Source of the DNA: Bradyrhizobium sp. AZCC 2262
GTDB taxonomy: Bacteria > Pseudomonadota > Alphaproteobacteria > Rhizobiales > Xanthobacteraceae
Direction of reading: 5' to 3'
Length of the DNA stretch: 64,000 bases
Assembly (NCBI RefSeq): GCF_036924535.1
Contig: NZ_JAZHRT010000001.1
Coordinates: forward strand, 496,001-560,000
Position 1 is the first letter of the stretch. Every line of letters begins with the position of its first letter. Positions 23,768-33,040 of this stretch are shown in pieces. Under the pieces are notes generated by a model. That model saw nothing but the letters and a program-made list of their open reading frames with translations. It was not told the origin of the DNA and did not search any database. Position numbers and translations under genes: made by a program.

Positions 23768-26029
23768 ATGAATGCATGCTTGAAGACCGCGGGATGGTTC
23801 GGCGCCGCGCTGCCGATGTTAGCCGCGATGATCGACGTGACGCCGGCGGAAGCGCAATCCTCCACGCGGGAATTGCCGGCCGTCGTCGTCGACCAGCCCT
23901 CACGGCCACCGGCCGCGCGATCGCGCCTCGCACCGAAGCGCCAAACCGCGTCGACGGCAAGCCGTCGCGCAGCCCAGCGGGCACAGACGACGCCCGATGC
24001 CGCGGCCGCGACAAGCGCACGAGCTGAAACCGCCACTGGCCCGGTGCGCGGCTATCTCGCCAACCAGAGCGGGACCGGCACCAAGACCGACACGCCGCTG
24101 CGCGAAACCCCGCAATCGATCACGGTGGTCACCGCCGACCGCGTCACCGATCAGGGCGCGCTTACCGTGCAGGAATCGCTGCGCTACGTGCCCGGCGTGT
24201 TCGCCGACGCCTATGGTCCTGATTCGCGCGGCGACTATCCGCGCATCCGCGGCCAGGATCCGAACATCTATCTCGACGGCACCCGCATGGTGAACACCTT
24301 CAACTTCAACGAATGGCGGCCCGAGCCCTACACGCTGGAGCGCATCGAGGTGCTGCGCGGTCCTGCATCGGTGCTGTATGGCGACACATCGACGGCAGGT
24401 CTCCTGAATCTGGTCTCGAAGCGTCCGCAGGCGGAGGCCTTCAACGAGATCGGCGTGCAATTCGGCAGCTTCAACCGCAAGCAGGTGCAGATGGACAGCA
24501 CCGGCAAGCTGACCAAGGACGGCGAGTGGCTGTATCGCTTCATCGGCGTGTTCCGCGACAGCGGCACGCAGACCGATTACGTTCCGGACGACCGCATCGT
24601 GCTGGCGCCGTCGCTGACCTGGCGGCCGACCAACAACACCAACTGGACCGTGCTCGGCACCTATCAGAAGGACAACACCGGCTCCTCCACCGCGTTTCTG
24701 CCGCATGAGGGCACGCTGTATCCCGGCCCGAACGGCCTGATTCCGGTGCGGCGCTTCGCCGGCGAGCCGGGCTTCGACAAATACCAGACCGAAACCGGCG
24801 CGATCTCGAGCCTGTTCGAGCACAGCTTCAACGATGCGCTGAAAGTTCGCCAGAACATGCGTTACACCCATGTCGAGGGCATCTACCGGTCGATGTATCC
24901 GGATTTGCATTTTGTCGATCCGGCCGATCCGAATTTTCCGTTTCTCGATCCCGGCAGACGCACCGTGGCGCGCAGCATATGGAGTCGCGAGACGGTCAAG
25001 GACAGCCTGACCTCGGACAGCAATGCCGAGTTGAAATTGCTCACCGGGCCGGTGGCGCACAAGTTGTTGTTCGGCGTCGACTACCGCGAGCTCCGGGAAC
25101 GCGCGCGATCCGGCTTCGCTACCGACCCCACGCCATTCGATCTCTACGCACCGGTTTACACCGGCGTGACCCCGCCGGTGCTGTCGCCCGAACCGGATCT
25201 GCGCCAAACCCAGCTCGGGCTTTATGCGCAGGACCAGATGCGGCTCGGACCGTGGCTCGCGGTCCTCGGCATCCGCCAGGACTACGTCACCAGTGATGTC
25301 GTGGGATCGCCGGTGGAAAACACCAAGGCGACCACCGGACGCGCCGGCCTGATGTATGAACTACCGTTTGGCCTGACGCCTTACGTCTCCTACGCAACGT
25401 CATTCACGCCGGTGTTCGGCTCCGGCGTCTGCCTCGATGGCATCTGCAAGGCGCAGCAGGGTGAAATGGTGGAGCTGGGCTTCAAGTACAATCCGTTTGC
25501 CGGCACCGCGATCAACGGCGCGATCTTCGACACCACCGAGAAGAACCGGCTCGCGACCGATCCCGCCAGCTCCCAGTTCTACGTCCAGACCGGCAAGGTG
25601 CGGATTCGCGGCGCCGAACTCGAGGTGATCACCCGCGTGACGCCGGACCTCGATCTGATCGGCGCCTACGCCTACGTCAACGCCATGGTGGAAAGCGGCG
25701 ATAATGCCGGCAAGCGCGTCGAAACCGTTCCCGAACATCAGGCCTCGCTATGGGCGAAGTACCGTCTCACCGCGCTCGGCCTGCCGGGTGTGACGATCGG
25801 GAGCGGGGTGCGCTACATCGGCGAGTCCTGGGACGGCACCGACACCATCCGTACGCCTGATTACACATTGTTCGACGCCATGATCCGCTACGAGACCGGG
25901 CCGTGGCGGTTTCAGGTCAATGCCAGCAACATTGCCGACAAGCGTCACGTCACCACGTGCCTCGCGCGCGGCGACTGCTTCTTCGGCATCGGCCGCACCG
26001 TGCTGGGGAGCGCAACCTACCGGTTTTAG
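23768..26029 (+). CDS. TonB-dependent siderophore receptor (FhuA/FpvA type)
   Basis: The 753-residue outer-membrane receptor has an N-terminal export signal, then a plug domain at about 105-220 with TPLRETPQSITVVTADRV, ESLRYVPGVFADAYGPDSRG, YPRIRGQD and ERIEVLRGPASVLYGD. The 22-strand barrel follows and ends RTVLGSATYRF, with the terminal Phe needed for barrel assembly. It belongs to the TonB-siderophore group that takes up ferric hydroxamates and related chelates using ExbB-ExbD-TonB energy. No transporter genes are adjacent, so the ligand is unknown. There is no N-terminal STN signalling domain, so sigma-factor signalling is unlikely. The start is supported by GAGGAC. Confidence 0.92.
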   Translation: MNACLKTAGWFGAALPMLAAMIDVTPAEAQSSTRELPAVVVDQPSRPPAARSRLAPKRQTASTASRRAAQRAQTTPDAAAATSARAETATGPVRGYLANQSGTGTKTDTPLRETPQSITVVTADRVTDQGALTVQESLRYVPGVFADAYGPDSRGDYPRIRGQDPNIYLDGTRMVNTFNFNEWRPEPYTLERIEVLRGPASVLYGDTSTAGLLNLVSKRPQAEAFNEIGVQFGSFNRKQVQMDSTGKLTKDGEWLYRFIGVFRDSGTQTDYVPDDRIVLAPSLTWRPTNNTNWTVLGTYQKDNTGSSTAFLPHEGTLYPGPNGLIPVRRFAGEPGFDKYQTETGAISSLFEHSFNDALKVRQNMRYTHVEGIYRSMYPDLHFVDPADPNFPFLDPGRRTVARSIWSRETVKDSLTSDSNAELKLLTGPVAHKLLFGVDYRELRERARSGFATDPTPFDLYAPVYTGVTPPVLSPEPDLRQTQLGLYAQDQMRLGPWLAVLGIRQDYVTSDVVGSPVENTKATTGRAGLMYELPFGLTPYVSYATSFTPVFGSGVCLDGICKAQQGEMVELGFKYNPFAGTAINGAIFDTTEKNRLATDPASSQFYVQTGKVRIRGAELEVITRVTPDLDLIGAYAYVNAMVESGDNAGKRVETVPEHQASLWAKYRLTALGLPGVTIGSGVRYIGESWDGTDTIRTPDYTLFDAMIRYETGPWRFQVNASNIADKRHVTTCLARGDCFFGIGRTVLGSATYRF

Positions 26030-26057
26030 GGCGTGACGCTGAAAGGGGAGGCCGGTC

Positions 26058-26699
26058 TCACTTCGGCTTCGCCCGGTACGTCTGCAGAAACAACCGCATC
26101 GCGCTGTCGACCACACGCGCGATGCGCTCCGCCGATGGCGCCGGTTCTGCCTGAAACACGAACGGCAGAAACAGCGTCGCCTGGCACATCTGCATGAACT
26201 GCGCTGCGGCGAGCTGGCAGTCGTCGATCGCAAGATCGTCCGGCCCGACACGGGCCTGCAGATAATCGGCGAGACGGTTGATCGTCTTCGCCAGCACATT
26301 CTCGTAGAACCGGCGTCCGACCTCCGGCATCCGTTCGGCGATCGCCATCACCGTGCGGATCGACGATCCGCCGCCTGGCCGGCACATCGTTCCGATGTAG
26401 GTCCGGCCGAACTCCCGCAGCGTGGTTTCGACATCGCGCCTGGGGTCTAGATTGTAGGCGATCTTGCCCTTTTCGAGCGCTTCGTCCTCGACGATGGCTT
26501 CGAACAGCCGGCTCTTGTCGGCGAAATAGACGTAGAGCGTGCCTTTGGAGACGCCGGCCGACCGCGCGATCTCGTTCATGCTGGCTCCATCGAAGCCAAG
26601 ATCCATGAACACCTTGCGCGCGCCGTCCAGAATCTGGCGGCGCTTCGAACTATCCTCGTCGCCAAATAGATGAATCGCGCTTGGCGTTGATGCAACCAT
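26058..26699 (-). CDS. TetR/AcrR-family repressor of the adjacent efflux pump
   Basis: This 213-residue protein has a TetR helix-turn-helix at about 20-65 (ILDGARKVFMDLGFDGASMN, then SAGVSKGTLYVYFADKSRLF) and an AefR-like C-terminal domain (FGRTYIGTMC, AIAERMPEVGRRFYENVLAK). It is divergent from the HlyD/MFS genes, and a perfect palindrome lies in the 186-bp gap between them. This is the standard layout of a local repressor controlling itself and a multidrug pump, with the pump substrate as inducer. Confidence 0.9.
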   Translation of the reverse strand: MVASTPSAIHLFGDEDSSKRRQILDGARKVFMDLGFDGASMNEIARSAGVSKGTLYVYFADKSRLFEAIVEDEALEKGKIAYNLDPRRDVETTLREFGRTYIGTMCRPGGGSSIRTVMAIAERMPEVGRRFYENVLAKTINRLADYLQARVGPDDLAIDDCQLAAAQFMQMCQATLFLPFVFQAEPAPSAERIARVVDSAMRLFLQTYRAKPK

Positions 26700-26780
26700 T
26701 GGTTTATCTTCTCGCGCAAGAATTCAACCGGGGATTCCAGCAGGAAGCCGTTCTCGCGTTATGGTCCGTATTGCACGAAT

Positions 26781-26811
26781 GTATCTTGACCGAACCGTTC
26801 GGTCAAGATAC
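26781..26811. promoter_or_regulatory. 31-bp palindromic TetR operator
   Basis: Perfect 15-bp arms, GTATCTTGACCGAAC and GTTCGGTCAAGATAC, flank one central base. The site lies between the divergent regulator and the HlyD gene. The inner TTGACCGAAC core is typical of operators of pump-linked TetR proteins, and the two TTGAC sequences could act as -35 elements on both strands. Confidence 0.85.
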
Positions 26812-26885
26812 TTTTGAACCGAGGTGCCGATGCGGCCGGTTTTCGGCCTCACTTGCATCGCGACATCTAGGATGGGAGGGCCGTA

Positions 26886-28154
26886 ATGGCCGCAACGAGA
26901 GACCAGGCCGCACGAATCGTTCGTGCCGATCCCGAAGGGACGGAGGATGAGGCCACGCGCGAGGCCAGTTCTCAGCTTGCGGATCAGTTGCGTCACGTCG
27001 CGGATGAAACCAGGCGCCGCCCCGTGGAGCCGCCCGCGACTTCCGCCGACGCAGCCGCGGCGAAGCCGGGCAAGCGCAAATTCATCATGATCGGTGCGCT
27101 CGGACTGCTCGCGCTGGCCGCGATCGGCTACGGCGTCTACTTCGTCTTGGTCGGGCGCTTCTATGTCTCGACCGACGATGCCTACGTTCGCGCCAACAAC
27201 ACCACGCTCGGCGCTCGCGTTGCGGGCCATGTCGCGGCAATCCTGCCTCGCGACAATACGATCGTTCGCGCCGGCGACGTGATTTTCAGGATCGATGACG
27301 GCGACTATCGGATCGCAGTGGATGCCGCGCGGAGCAAGATCGCGACCCAGCAGGCCACCATCGATCGCATCGGCCGTCAGGTCACGGCGCTCGAAAGCGC
27401 GGTCGAGCAGGCGAAGGCGCAACTTGCCTCCTCGGAAGCGGCGCTCAAGCGCGCCGGTCTCGATTACGATCGCCAGCAGGCACTGAGCACCAAGGGCTTT
27501 GCCTCACGCGCCACCTTCGAAAGTTCCGAAGCCGGACGCGATCAGGGCGCTGCCGCCGTGAAGTCGGCGCAGGCTGCTTACGACGCCGCGCGCGACAATG
27601 TCGAGGTGACGAAGGCGCAGCAGGCCGAGGCCCGCGCGCAGCTTGCGGAATTGCAGACCCAGCTTGCCAAGGCCGAGCGCGATCTCGCCTTCACCTCGGT
27701 GCGCGCGCCGGTCGACGGCACCTTCTCCAACCGCCTCGTCAATACCGGCGACTTCATCCAGGCCGGGCAGCGGCTCGCCAATGTGGTGCCGCTCAACGAC
27801 GTCTTCATCGACGCCAACTACAAGGAAACCCAGCTCAAGCGGATCCGTCCCGGCCAGCCCGTGAACATCTCGGTCGATGCCTATGGCCATCGCAAGTTCG
27901 CCGGAATCGTCGACAGCATTTCGCCGGCGGCGGGATCGGTGTTCACGCTGCTGCCGCCGGACAACGCGACCGGCAATTTCACCAAGATCGTGCAGCGGCT
28001 GCCGGTTCGCATTCGCGTGCCGAAGGACGTCGCCGAGCAGAACCTGCTGCGCGCCGGCATGTCGGTCTATGTGACCGTCGATACCCGTCAGGGCGCGGCC
28101 GACGCCGACAGCGAGGCCGACCTCGATGCGCCCGGGACGGTTCAGCCGAAGTGA
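26886..28154 (+). CDS. HlyD-family membrane fusion protein (EmrA-like)
   Basis: The 422-residue periplasmic adaptor has a hydrophilic cytoplasmic N-terminus of about 60 residues, one membrane anchor (IMIGALGLLALAAIGYGVYF, about 62-82) and a lipoyl half-domain around YVSTDDAYVRANNTTLGARV. A long coiled-coil hairpin at about 150-260 follows, then the second lipoyl half and beta-barrel (VRAPVDGTFSNRLVNTGDFI, GQPVNISVDAYG). It links the inner-membrane MFS pump to an outer-membrane channel. The N-terminal extension is longer than in EmrA. The next gene, an EmrB-type pump, starts 49 bp later. Confidence 0.92.
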   Translation: MAATRDQAARIVRADPEGTEDEATREASSQLADQLRHVADETRRRPVEPPATSADAAAAKPGKRKFIMIGALGLLALAAIGYGVYFVLVGRFYVSTDDAYVRANNTTLGARVAGHVAAILPRDNTIVRAGDVIFRIDDGDYRIAVDAARSKIATQQATIDRIGRQVTALESAVEQAKAQLASSEAALKRAGLDYDRQQALSTKGFASRATFESSEAGRDQGAAAVKSAQAAYDAARDNVEVTKAQQAEARAQLAELQTQLAKAERDLAFTSVRAPVDGTFSNRLVNTGDFIQAGQRLANVVPLNDVFIDANYKETQLKRIRPGQPVNISVDAYGHRKFAGIVDSISPAAGSVFTLLPPDNATGNFTKIVQRLPVRIRVPKDVAEQNLLRAGMSVYVTVDTRQGAADADSEADLDAPGTVQPK

Positions 28155-28203
28155 TTTTCCTTAAAGCCCCGGGCCAAAGCCCGGCGCCTGTTCCGAGCTG
28201 ATC

Positions 28204-29784
28204 ATGGCCGACGCCACCGCCGCATCGCCTTCCATGATGAACGCCGCGGCCGACCACATCCCGCCGCGCCGGCTGTTCACGTTCCTCATCATGGTATTCG
28301 GGATGTTCATGTCGATCCTGGACATCCAGGTCGTCTCGGCGTCGCTGCAGCAGATTCAGGCCGGGCTTTCCGCCAGCTCCACCGAAGTGTCGTGGGTGCA
28401 GACGTCCTACCTGATCGCCGAGGTGATCGCGATCCCGCTTTCCGGATTCCTGTCGCGTGCGTTCGGCACGCGTTTGCTGTTTACGATTTCCGCCTCCGGC
28501 TTCACGGTCGCGAGCTTCTTCTGCGGCTTCGCCTCGACCATCGAGCAGATGATCCTGTGGCGCGCGATCCAGGGGTTTCTGGGCGCGGGCATGATCCCGA
28601 CCGTGTTCGCATCCGCCTATACGGTGTTCCCCCGTTCGAAATTCCATATCGTCGGTCCCATCATCGGCCTGGTCGCGACGCTGGCGCCGACGATCGGGCC
28701 GACAGTCGGCGGTTTCATTACCGACATGATGTCGTGGCACTGGCTGTTCTTCATCAATATCGTTCCAGGCATCGGCATCACCATCGGCGTGTGGGCGCTG
28801 TGCGATTTCGACAAGCCGAACTTTGCGCTGCTCGAGCATTTCGACTGGTGGGGCCTGCTGTTCATGGCCGGCTTTCTCGGCACGCTCGAATATGTGCTGG
28901 AAGAGGGCCCGCAGTCGCAATGGCTGGAAGACACCTCGGTCGCGGTCTGCGCGGCGATCTGCGTGGTTTCGGCGATCGCTTTCTTCTGGCGCGTGCTCAG
29001 CGCTCGGGAGCCGATCGTCGACCTCAGGACCTTTACCGACCGCAATTTCGGTGTCGGTTGCCTGATCTCATTCTGTGTCGGCATCGGCCTTTACGGCCTC
29101 ACCTACATGTATCCGCGCTACCTCGCCGAGGTGCGCGGCTACAGCCCGCTGATGATCGGCGAGACCATGTTTGTCTCCGGCGTCGCCATGTTCTTCACCG
29201 CGCCGCTCGTGGGCCGGCTGATGGCGAAATACGACATGCGCTACCTGATCGCGATCGGTCTGGTGCTGTTCGCGCTCGGCTCCTATCAGATGACCTGGAT
29301 CACGAAAGAATATGATTTCTACGAATTGCTGCTGCCGCAGGTCCTGCGCGGCATGGGCATGATGCTGGCGATGGTGCCGACCAACACCATCGCGCTCGGC
29401 ACGCTGGCGCCGGAGCGGGTGAAGAACGCCTCGGGCCTGTTCAACCTGACGCGCAATCTCGGCGGCGCGGTGGGGCTGGCCGTCATCAACCAGGTGCTGA
29501 ACGAGCGCACCGACCTGCACATCTCGCGCCTGCACGACCGCATCAACTGGGGCAACGCCACCGCGGTCGAGACGCTCAACATGTTCACCCAGAAAATGCA
29601 GGGCATGGGCGATGCCGCGCTGATGGCGATGAAGCAATTGTCGCAGATCGTGCACCGCCAGGCCGTGGTGATGGGCTATGGCGACGCCTTCTTCATGCTG
29701 ACCGTGTTCTATTTCGGCCTCAGCCTGCTGGTCATGACGCTGAAAAGGCCATCCGCGACGGCGGCAGGCGGCGACGCGCACTGA
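28204..29784 (+). CDS. DHA2-family MFS drug:proton antiporter (EmrB-like)
   Basis: The 526-residue pump has about 14 membrane segments. Landmarks are the DIQVVSASLQQIQAGL segment in helix 1, the motif WVQTSYLIAEVIAIPLSGFL, the loop motif FGTRLLFTISASGF, and the helix 5 motif APTIGPTVGGFITD, typical of antiporters. It forms a proton-driven export system with the upstream HlyD protein. Substrate range is not visible. Repression by the TetR protein at 26058 is expected. The gene is followed by REP sequences starting at 29801. Confidence 0.92.
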   Translation: MADATAASPSMMNAAADHIPPRRLFTFLIMVFGMFMSILDIQVVSASLQQIQAGLSASSTEVSWVQTSYLIAEVIAIPLSGFLSRAFGTRLLFTISASGFTVASFFCGFASTIEQMILWRAIQGFLGAGMIPTVFASAYTVFPRSKFHIVGPIIGLVATLAPTIGPTVGGFITDMMSWHWLFFINIVPGIGITIGVWALCDFDKPNFALLEHFDWWGLLFMAGFLGTLEYVLEEGPQSQWLEDTSVAVCAAICVVSAIAFFWRVLSAREPIVDLRTFTDRNFGVGCLISFCVGIGLYGLTYMYPRYLAEVRGYSPLMIGETMFVSGVAMFFTAPLVGRLMAKYDMRYLIAIGLVLFALGSYQMTWITKEYDFYELLLPQVLRGMGMMLAMVPTNTIALGTLAPERVKNASGLFNLTRNLGGAVGLAVINQVLNERTDLHISRLHDRINWGNATAVETLNMFTQKMQGMGDAALMAMKQLSQIVHRQAVVMGYGDAFFMLTVFYFGLSLLVMTLKRPSATAAGGDAH

Positions 29785-29800
29785 GGCGGAGGTGCTGTCA

Positions 29801-29830
29801 TAGCCCGCATGAGCGAAGCGATATGCGGGA
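29801..29830 (+). repeat. REP element, left flank of RAYT
   Basis: A 30-nt element begins TAGCCCGCATGAGCGAAGCG and ends ATATGCGGGA. CCCGCAT and ATGCGGG form a stem. An inverted close copy is at 30409-30438 on the other side of the transposase gene. Confidence 0.8.
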
Positions 29831-29859
29831 GGCGATGGGAGAGATACGGCGAAACTCGA

Positions 29860-30395
29860 ATGGTCAACTATCGACGCAACTTCGTTCCTGGTGGAACGTT
29901 CTTCTTCACGGTCACCCTCGCAAACCGTAGCTCCAAAGTCCTTGTAGATCACGTCGGTCTCTTGCGCAACGCGCTACGCGTGGCTCGTCAAGAACGTCCA
30001 TTCGTCATCGACGCGGTTGTGATACTCCCTGACCATCTGCACGCGATCTTTACATTGCCATCTGGCGATTCGGATTTTTCCGGACGCTGGCGGCGCATTA
30101 AAGGGCATTTCAGCAGCGCGTTGATTGACGCTCCAACACAGCTAAAGCGCAGGCCGAATGGTAATTTGGCGCTTTGCAGAGGCGGTTCTGGGAACATACC
30201 ATCCGCGACGAAGGAGACTTCGCACGGCATGTTGATTACATCCATTTTAATCCGGTCAAGCATGCCCTTGTGTCGCGCGTGCGCGACTGGCCCCATTCGT
30301 CGTTTCATCGCTATGTGAAGGACGGGATTTTGCCTGAGGATTGGGCGGGGGACGCCGCCAGTGAGGGTGGGAAAGGTTTTGGAGAGCGCGAGTGA
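29860..30395 (+). pseudogene. REP-associated tyrosine transposase (RAYT), frameshifted
   Basis: The first part starts MVNYRRNFVPGGTFFFTVTL and carries the HUH motif in ILPDHLHAIFTLP. At about 30176 the frame breaks. If one G is added in CTTTGCAGAGG, the sequence continues in register as [20 protein letters not shown], then [14 protein letters not shown] with the catalytic tyrosine, and [20 protein letters not shown]. The intact gene would be a Y1-transposase-like enzyme that nicks and spreads REP sequences. Both catalytic motifs are present, so inactivation is recent or the shift is a sequencing error. Inverted REPs flank it. Confidence 0.85.
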
Positions 30396-30408
30396 GCGGA
30401 TGGAGATG

Positions 30409-30438
30409 TCCCGGATATCGCTTCGCTCATCGGGGCTA
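30409..30438 (-). repeat. REP element, right flank of RAYT
   Basis: On the minus strand it reads TAGCCCCGATGAGCGAAGCG and then ATATCCGGGA, nearly identical to the left REP with compensating changes in the stem (CCGAT/ATCCGG). Its orientation is inverted relative to 29801-29830. Confidence 0.8.
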
Positions 30439-30772
30439 CGGGTCGGAGTGCTGAACACTCATCACGCCCTTGTCATGTTGCAAATCATCTACGATGCATT
30501 TATAAGCAGCGCATTGTCGCTCGAACCGGGGAGATTTGCATGATTTCGATGTATTCGCAGATCGCACCCTCGCGTCCGATGCTCGTGCTGGTATTTCGGT
30601 CGCGTCACTGAGCGCGATCTCCACCGGCCCTGATCGGGTCTGACGCCCGATCTCCAAAGCTTCCCAACGACTTATTCGATTTCTTTCAACGACGCTTGCG
30701 TTCGGCCCGAGGCTGCACGCGCGTCAATTCAGATGGAGCCGGCATGTGCGTTAAGCGCAGCCGGATGACGCC
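30439..30772. other. Intergenic region, no supported gene
   Basis: Two tiny overlapping frames (22 codons from about 30475 and 23 codons from about 30540, the latter after CCGGGGAG) exist, but neither product resembles anything I recognise. The region probably holds the promoter of the ABC exporter gene at 30773. Confidence 0.35.
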
Positions 30773-32575
30773 ATGACCGTTCAAACAGATAAACGTCCCA
30801 CGGCGATACGCGTGGTGATCCCGTTCGTGTTCCGCCATTGGCTGCAACAGCCTGCCCGTGCCGCGATCGTCGCCGGCGGCCTGCTCGGCGCCACCGCGGC
30901 CGACCTGTTCATGCCGATCTTCTCCGGCCGCCTGGTCGATGCGCTGACCCTGGGCGCTGCGGACGCGGCAGCGCGCCATGCCGCGTTCGTTGCCTTCGGC
31001 GGGATCGTGGCGCTCGGCCTGATGTCGATGGTCCTGCGGCTGACCGGCCTGCAGGCGATCGTGCCGTTCACGCTGAAGACGATGTCCGACGTGTCACGCG
31101 ATGCTTTCGCGTGCGTGCAGCGCTTCTCGACGGACTGGCACGCCAACAGCTTTGCCGGTTCGACCGTGCGCAAGATCACGCGCGGCATGTGGGCGCTCGA
31201 CCTGCTCAACGACACGATCCTGATGGCGCTGATGCCGTCATTGCTGGTGCTGCTGGGCTCGATGATCCTGCTCGGGCTGCACTGGCCGGTGCTGGGCGCG
31301 GTGATCGCGGTCGGCACCGTGATCTATGTCTCGATGACGCTGGCGTTCTCGATGAACTACATCGCACCGGCCGCACGCGTTTCCAACGCCTGGGACACCA
31401 AGGTCGGCGGCACGCTGGCGGATGCCTTGACCTGCAACGCGGTGGTGAAATCCTTCGGCGCGGAAGCGCGCGAGGACGCGCGGCTGGCCGGCGTCATCGG
31501 CCGGTGGCGCACGCGCGTGCGGCGGACGTGGTACCGTTACAACTACACCTCGACGGCACAGCTCGCGGTGTTGTTGTGCTTCCGCGGCTCGGTGATCGGC
31601 GGCGCGATCCTGCTGTGGATCGCCGGTCGCGCCACGCCCGGCGACGTCACCTATGTGCTGACCAGCTATTACATCATCCACGCTTACCTGCGCGACGTCG
31701 GCATGCACATCAACAATCTGCAGCGTTCGGTCAACGACATGGAGGAGCTTGTCGCGATCCATGCCGAGCCGATCGGCATTGCGGACGCGCCCGATGCCGG
31801 GCCGATCGATATCCAGGGCGGCCGCATCGTGTTCGACGACGTGACGTTCCATTATGGCGGCCATCGTGCGCCGCTGTATGACGGCCTGTCGGTGGAGATC
31901 CGCGCCGGCGCGCGGGTCGGCCTGGTCGGCCGTTCTGGTTCCGGCAAGACCACCTTCGTCAAGCTGGTGCAGCGGCTGTACGACGTCAGCGGCGGCAAGA
32001 TCCTGATCGACGGTCAGGACATCGCGAAGGCGACGCAGCATTCGCTGCGCAGCCAGATCGCGATCGTGCAGCAGGACCCGATCCTGTTTCACCGCACGCT
32101 GGCCGAGAACATCGCCTATGGGCGGCCGGGCGCCAGCATGTCGGCGATCGAGCAGGCGGCGCGGCTCGCCAACGCGCACGACTTCATCCTGCGGCTGCCG
32201 AAAGGCTATGGCACGCTGGTCGGCGAACGCGGCGTCAAGCTGTCGGGCGGCGAGCGGCAGCGCGTCGCGCTGGCGCGCGCGTTCCTGGCGGACGCGCCGG
32301 TGCTGATCCTGGACGAGGCGACCTCGAGCCTCGATTCGGAATCGGAAGGCCTGATCCAGCAGGCGATGGAGCGCTTGATGAAAGGGCGTACCTCGATCGT
32401 GATCGCGCACCGGCTGTCGACGGTGCGCAGCCTCGATCGCATTCTGGTGTTCGACCGCGGCGAGATCGTCGAGCAAGGCACCCACGCGGCGCTGACGACG
32501 CGTCCGGGTGGCGTCTATCGCAGCCTGTTCGAACTGCAGGCGACCGAGTTCGGCCGCATCTCGGCGGCGGAGTGA
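30773..32575 (+). CDS. ABC exporter half-transporter (fused permease and ATPase)
   Basis: This 600-residue half transporter has six membrane helices in residues about 20-320, then the nucleotide-binding domain: Walker A GRSGSGKTT at about 386, the signature LSGGERQRVALARAF at about 487, Walker B VLILDEATSSLDSE at about 508 and the H-loop in VIAHRLSTV. It would dimerise to export a lipid, peptide or drug. No partner gene is adjacent. Close families include MsbA-like and multidrug exporters, and the helices do not allow a choice. Confidence 0.9.
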   Translation: MTVQTDKRPTAIRVVIPFVFRHWLQQPARAAIVAGGLLGATAADLFMPIFSGRLVDALTLGAADAAARHAAFVAFGGIVALGLMSMVLRLTGLQAIVPFTLKTMSDVSRDAFACVQRFSTDWHANSFAGSTVRKITRGMWALDLLNDTILMALMPSLLVLLGSMILLGLHWPVLGAVIAVGTVIYVSMTLAFSMNYIAPAARVSNAWDTKVGGTLADALTCNAVVKSFGAEAREDARLAGVIGRWRTRVRRTWYRYNYTSTAQLAVLLCFRGSVIGGAILLWIAGRATPGDVTYVLTSYYIIHAYLRDVGMHINNLQRSVNDMEELVAIHAEPIGIADAPDAGPIDIQGGRIVFDDVTFHYGGHRAPLYDGLSVEIRAGARVGLVGRSGSGKTTFVKLVQRLYDVSGGKILIDGQDIAKATQHSLRSQIAIVQQDPILFHRTLAENIAYGRPGASMSAIEQAARLANAHDFILRLPKGYGTLVGERGVKLSGGERQRVALARAFLADAPVLILDEATSSLDSESEGLIQQAMERLMKGRTSIVIAHRLSTVRSLDRILVFDRGEIVEQGTHAALTTRPGGVYRSLFELQATEFGRISAAE

Positions 32576-32638
32576 GGTGCGTTCTTGCAGTCCTGCTCGG
32601 TGTCGGAATATGTTTCCGGCATCGAGAGGTCTTGCGCG

Positions 32639-33040
32639 ATGAGCTGGTTTCGCAAGGATCGGCAACCGGAAGTCTGGGAAGTCGCCGATGATCAGCCGTT
32701 GGGCGATATCGGCGCGGCCCACAAGATCCGCGATATTTGCGCTTCCGCCGCGGCAATCGCCGAAGCAATGGCGGCGGCAGGCGGGCGCAAGGCCGAGCAG
32801 AAGCGAGCCGCCGATACCGAGCGATACCGGGCCGGCATCAAGCGCGCGCTCGAAATTGCGATGCAGATTTCCGACGATTCGATGCGCGACATTTCAGTGA
32901 GCCAGATCATCAGGCTGTGTGTGAAGGTGGATCATCTGAAAACGGCCAGGGTGCTGCTTCGCGCACTTCGTTCGGAAAAGACCAGGACCGAACTGATTGA
33001 GGCGTGTCCGGCCCTGATCGATCAGGATGCGGCCAACTGA
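32639..33040 (+). CDS. Hypothetical soluble protein (133 aa)
   Basis: The start at 32639 is preferred because GAGAGG lies about 9 bases upstream. The product begins MSWFRKDRQPEVWEVADDQP and is helical and charged, with an Ala-rich helix (ICASAAAIAEAMAAAGGRKA) and no signal or membrane segment. It lies 63 bp downstream of the ABC exporter gene and may be co-transcribed. Its last 19 bases overlap the end of the convergent EamA gene. I do not recognise the family. Confidence 0.65.
   Translation: MSWFRKDRQPEVWEVADDQPLGDIGAAHKIRDICASAAAIAEAMAAAGGRKAEQKRAADTERYRAGIKRALEIAMQISDDSMRDISVSQIIRLCVKVDHLKTARVLLRALRSEKTRTELIEACPALIDQDAAN

Noticed and set aside
30475..30611. Two tiny overlapping frames before the ABC exporter
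   Set aside because: One has a GGGGAG site, but the 22- and 23-residue products show no recognisable pattern, so evidence is too thin.
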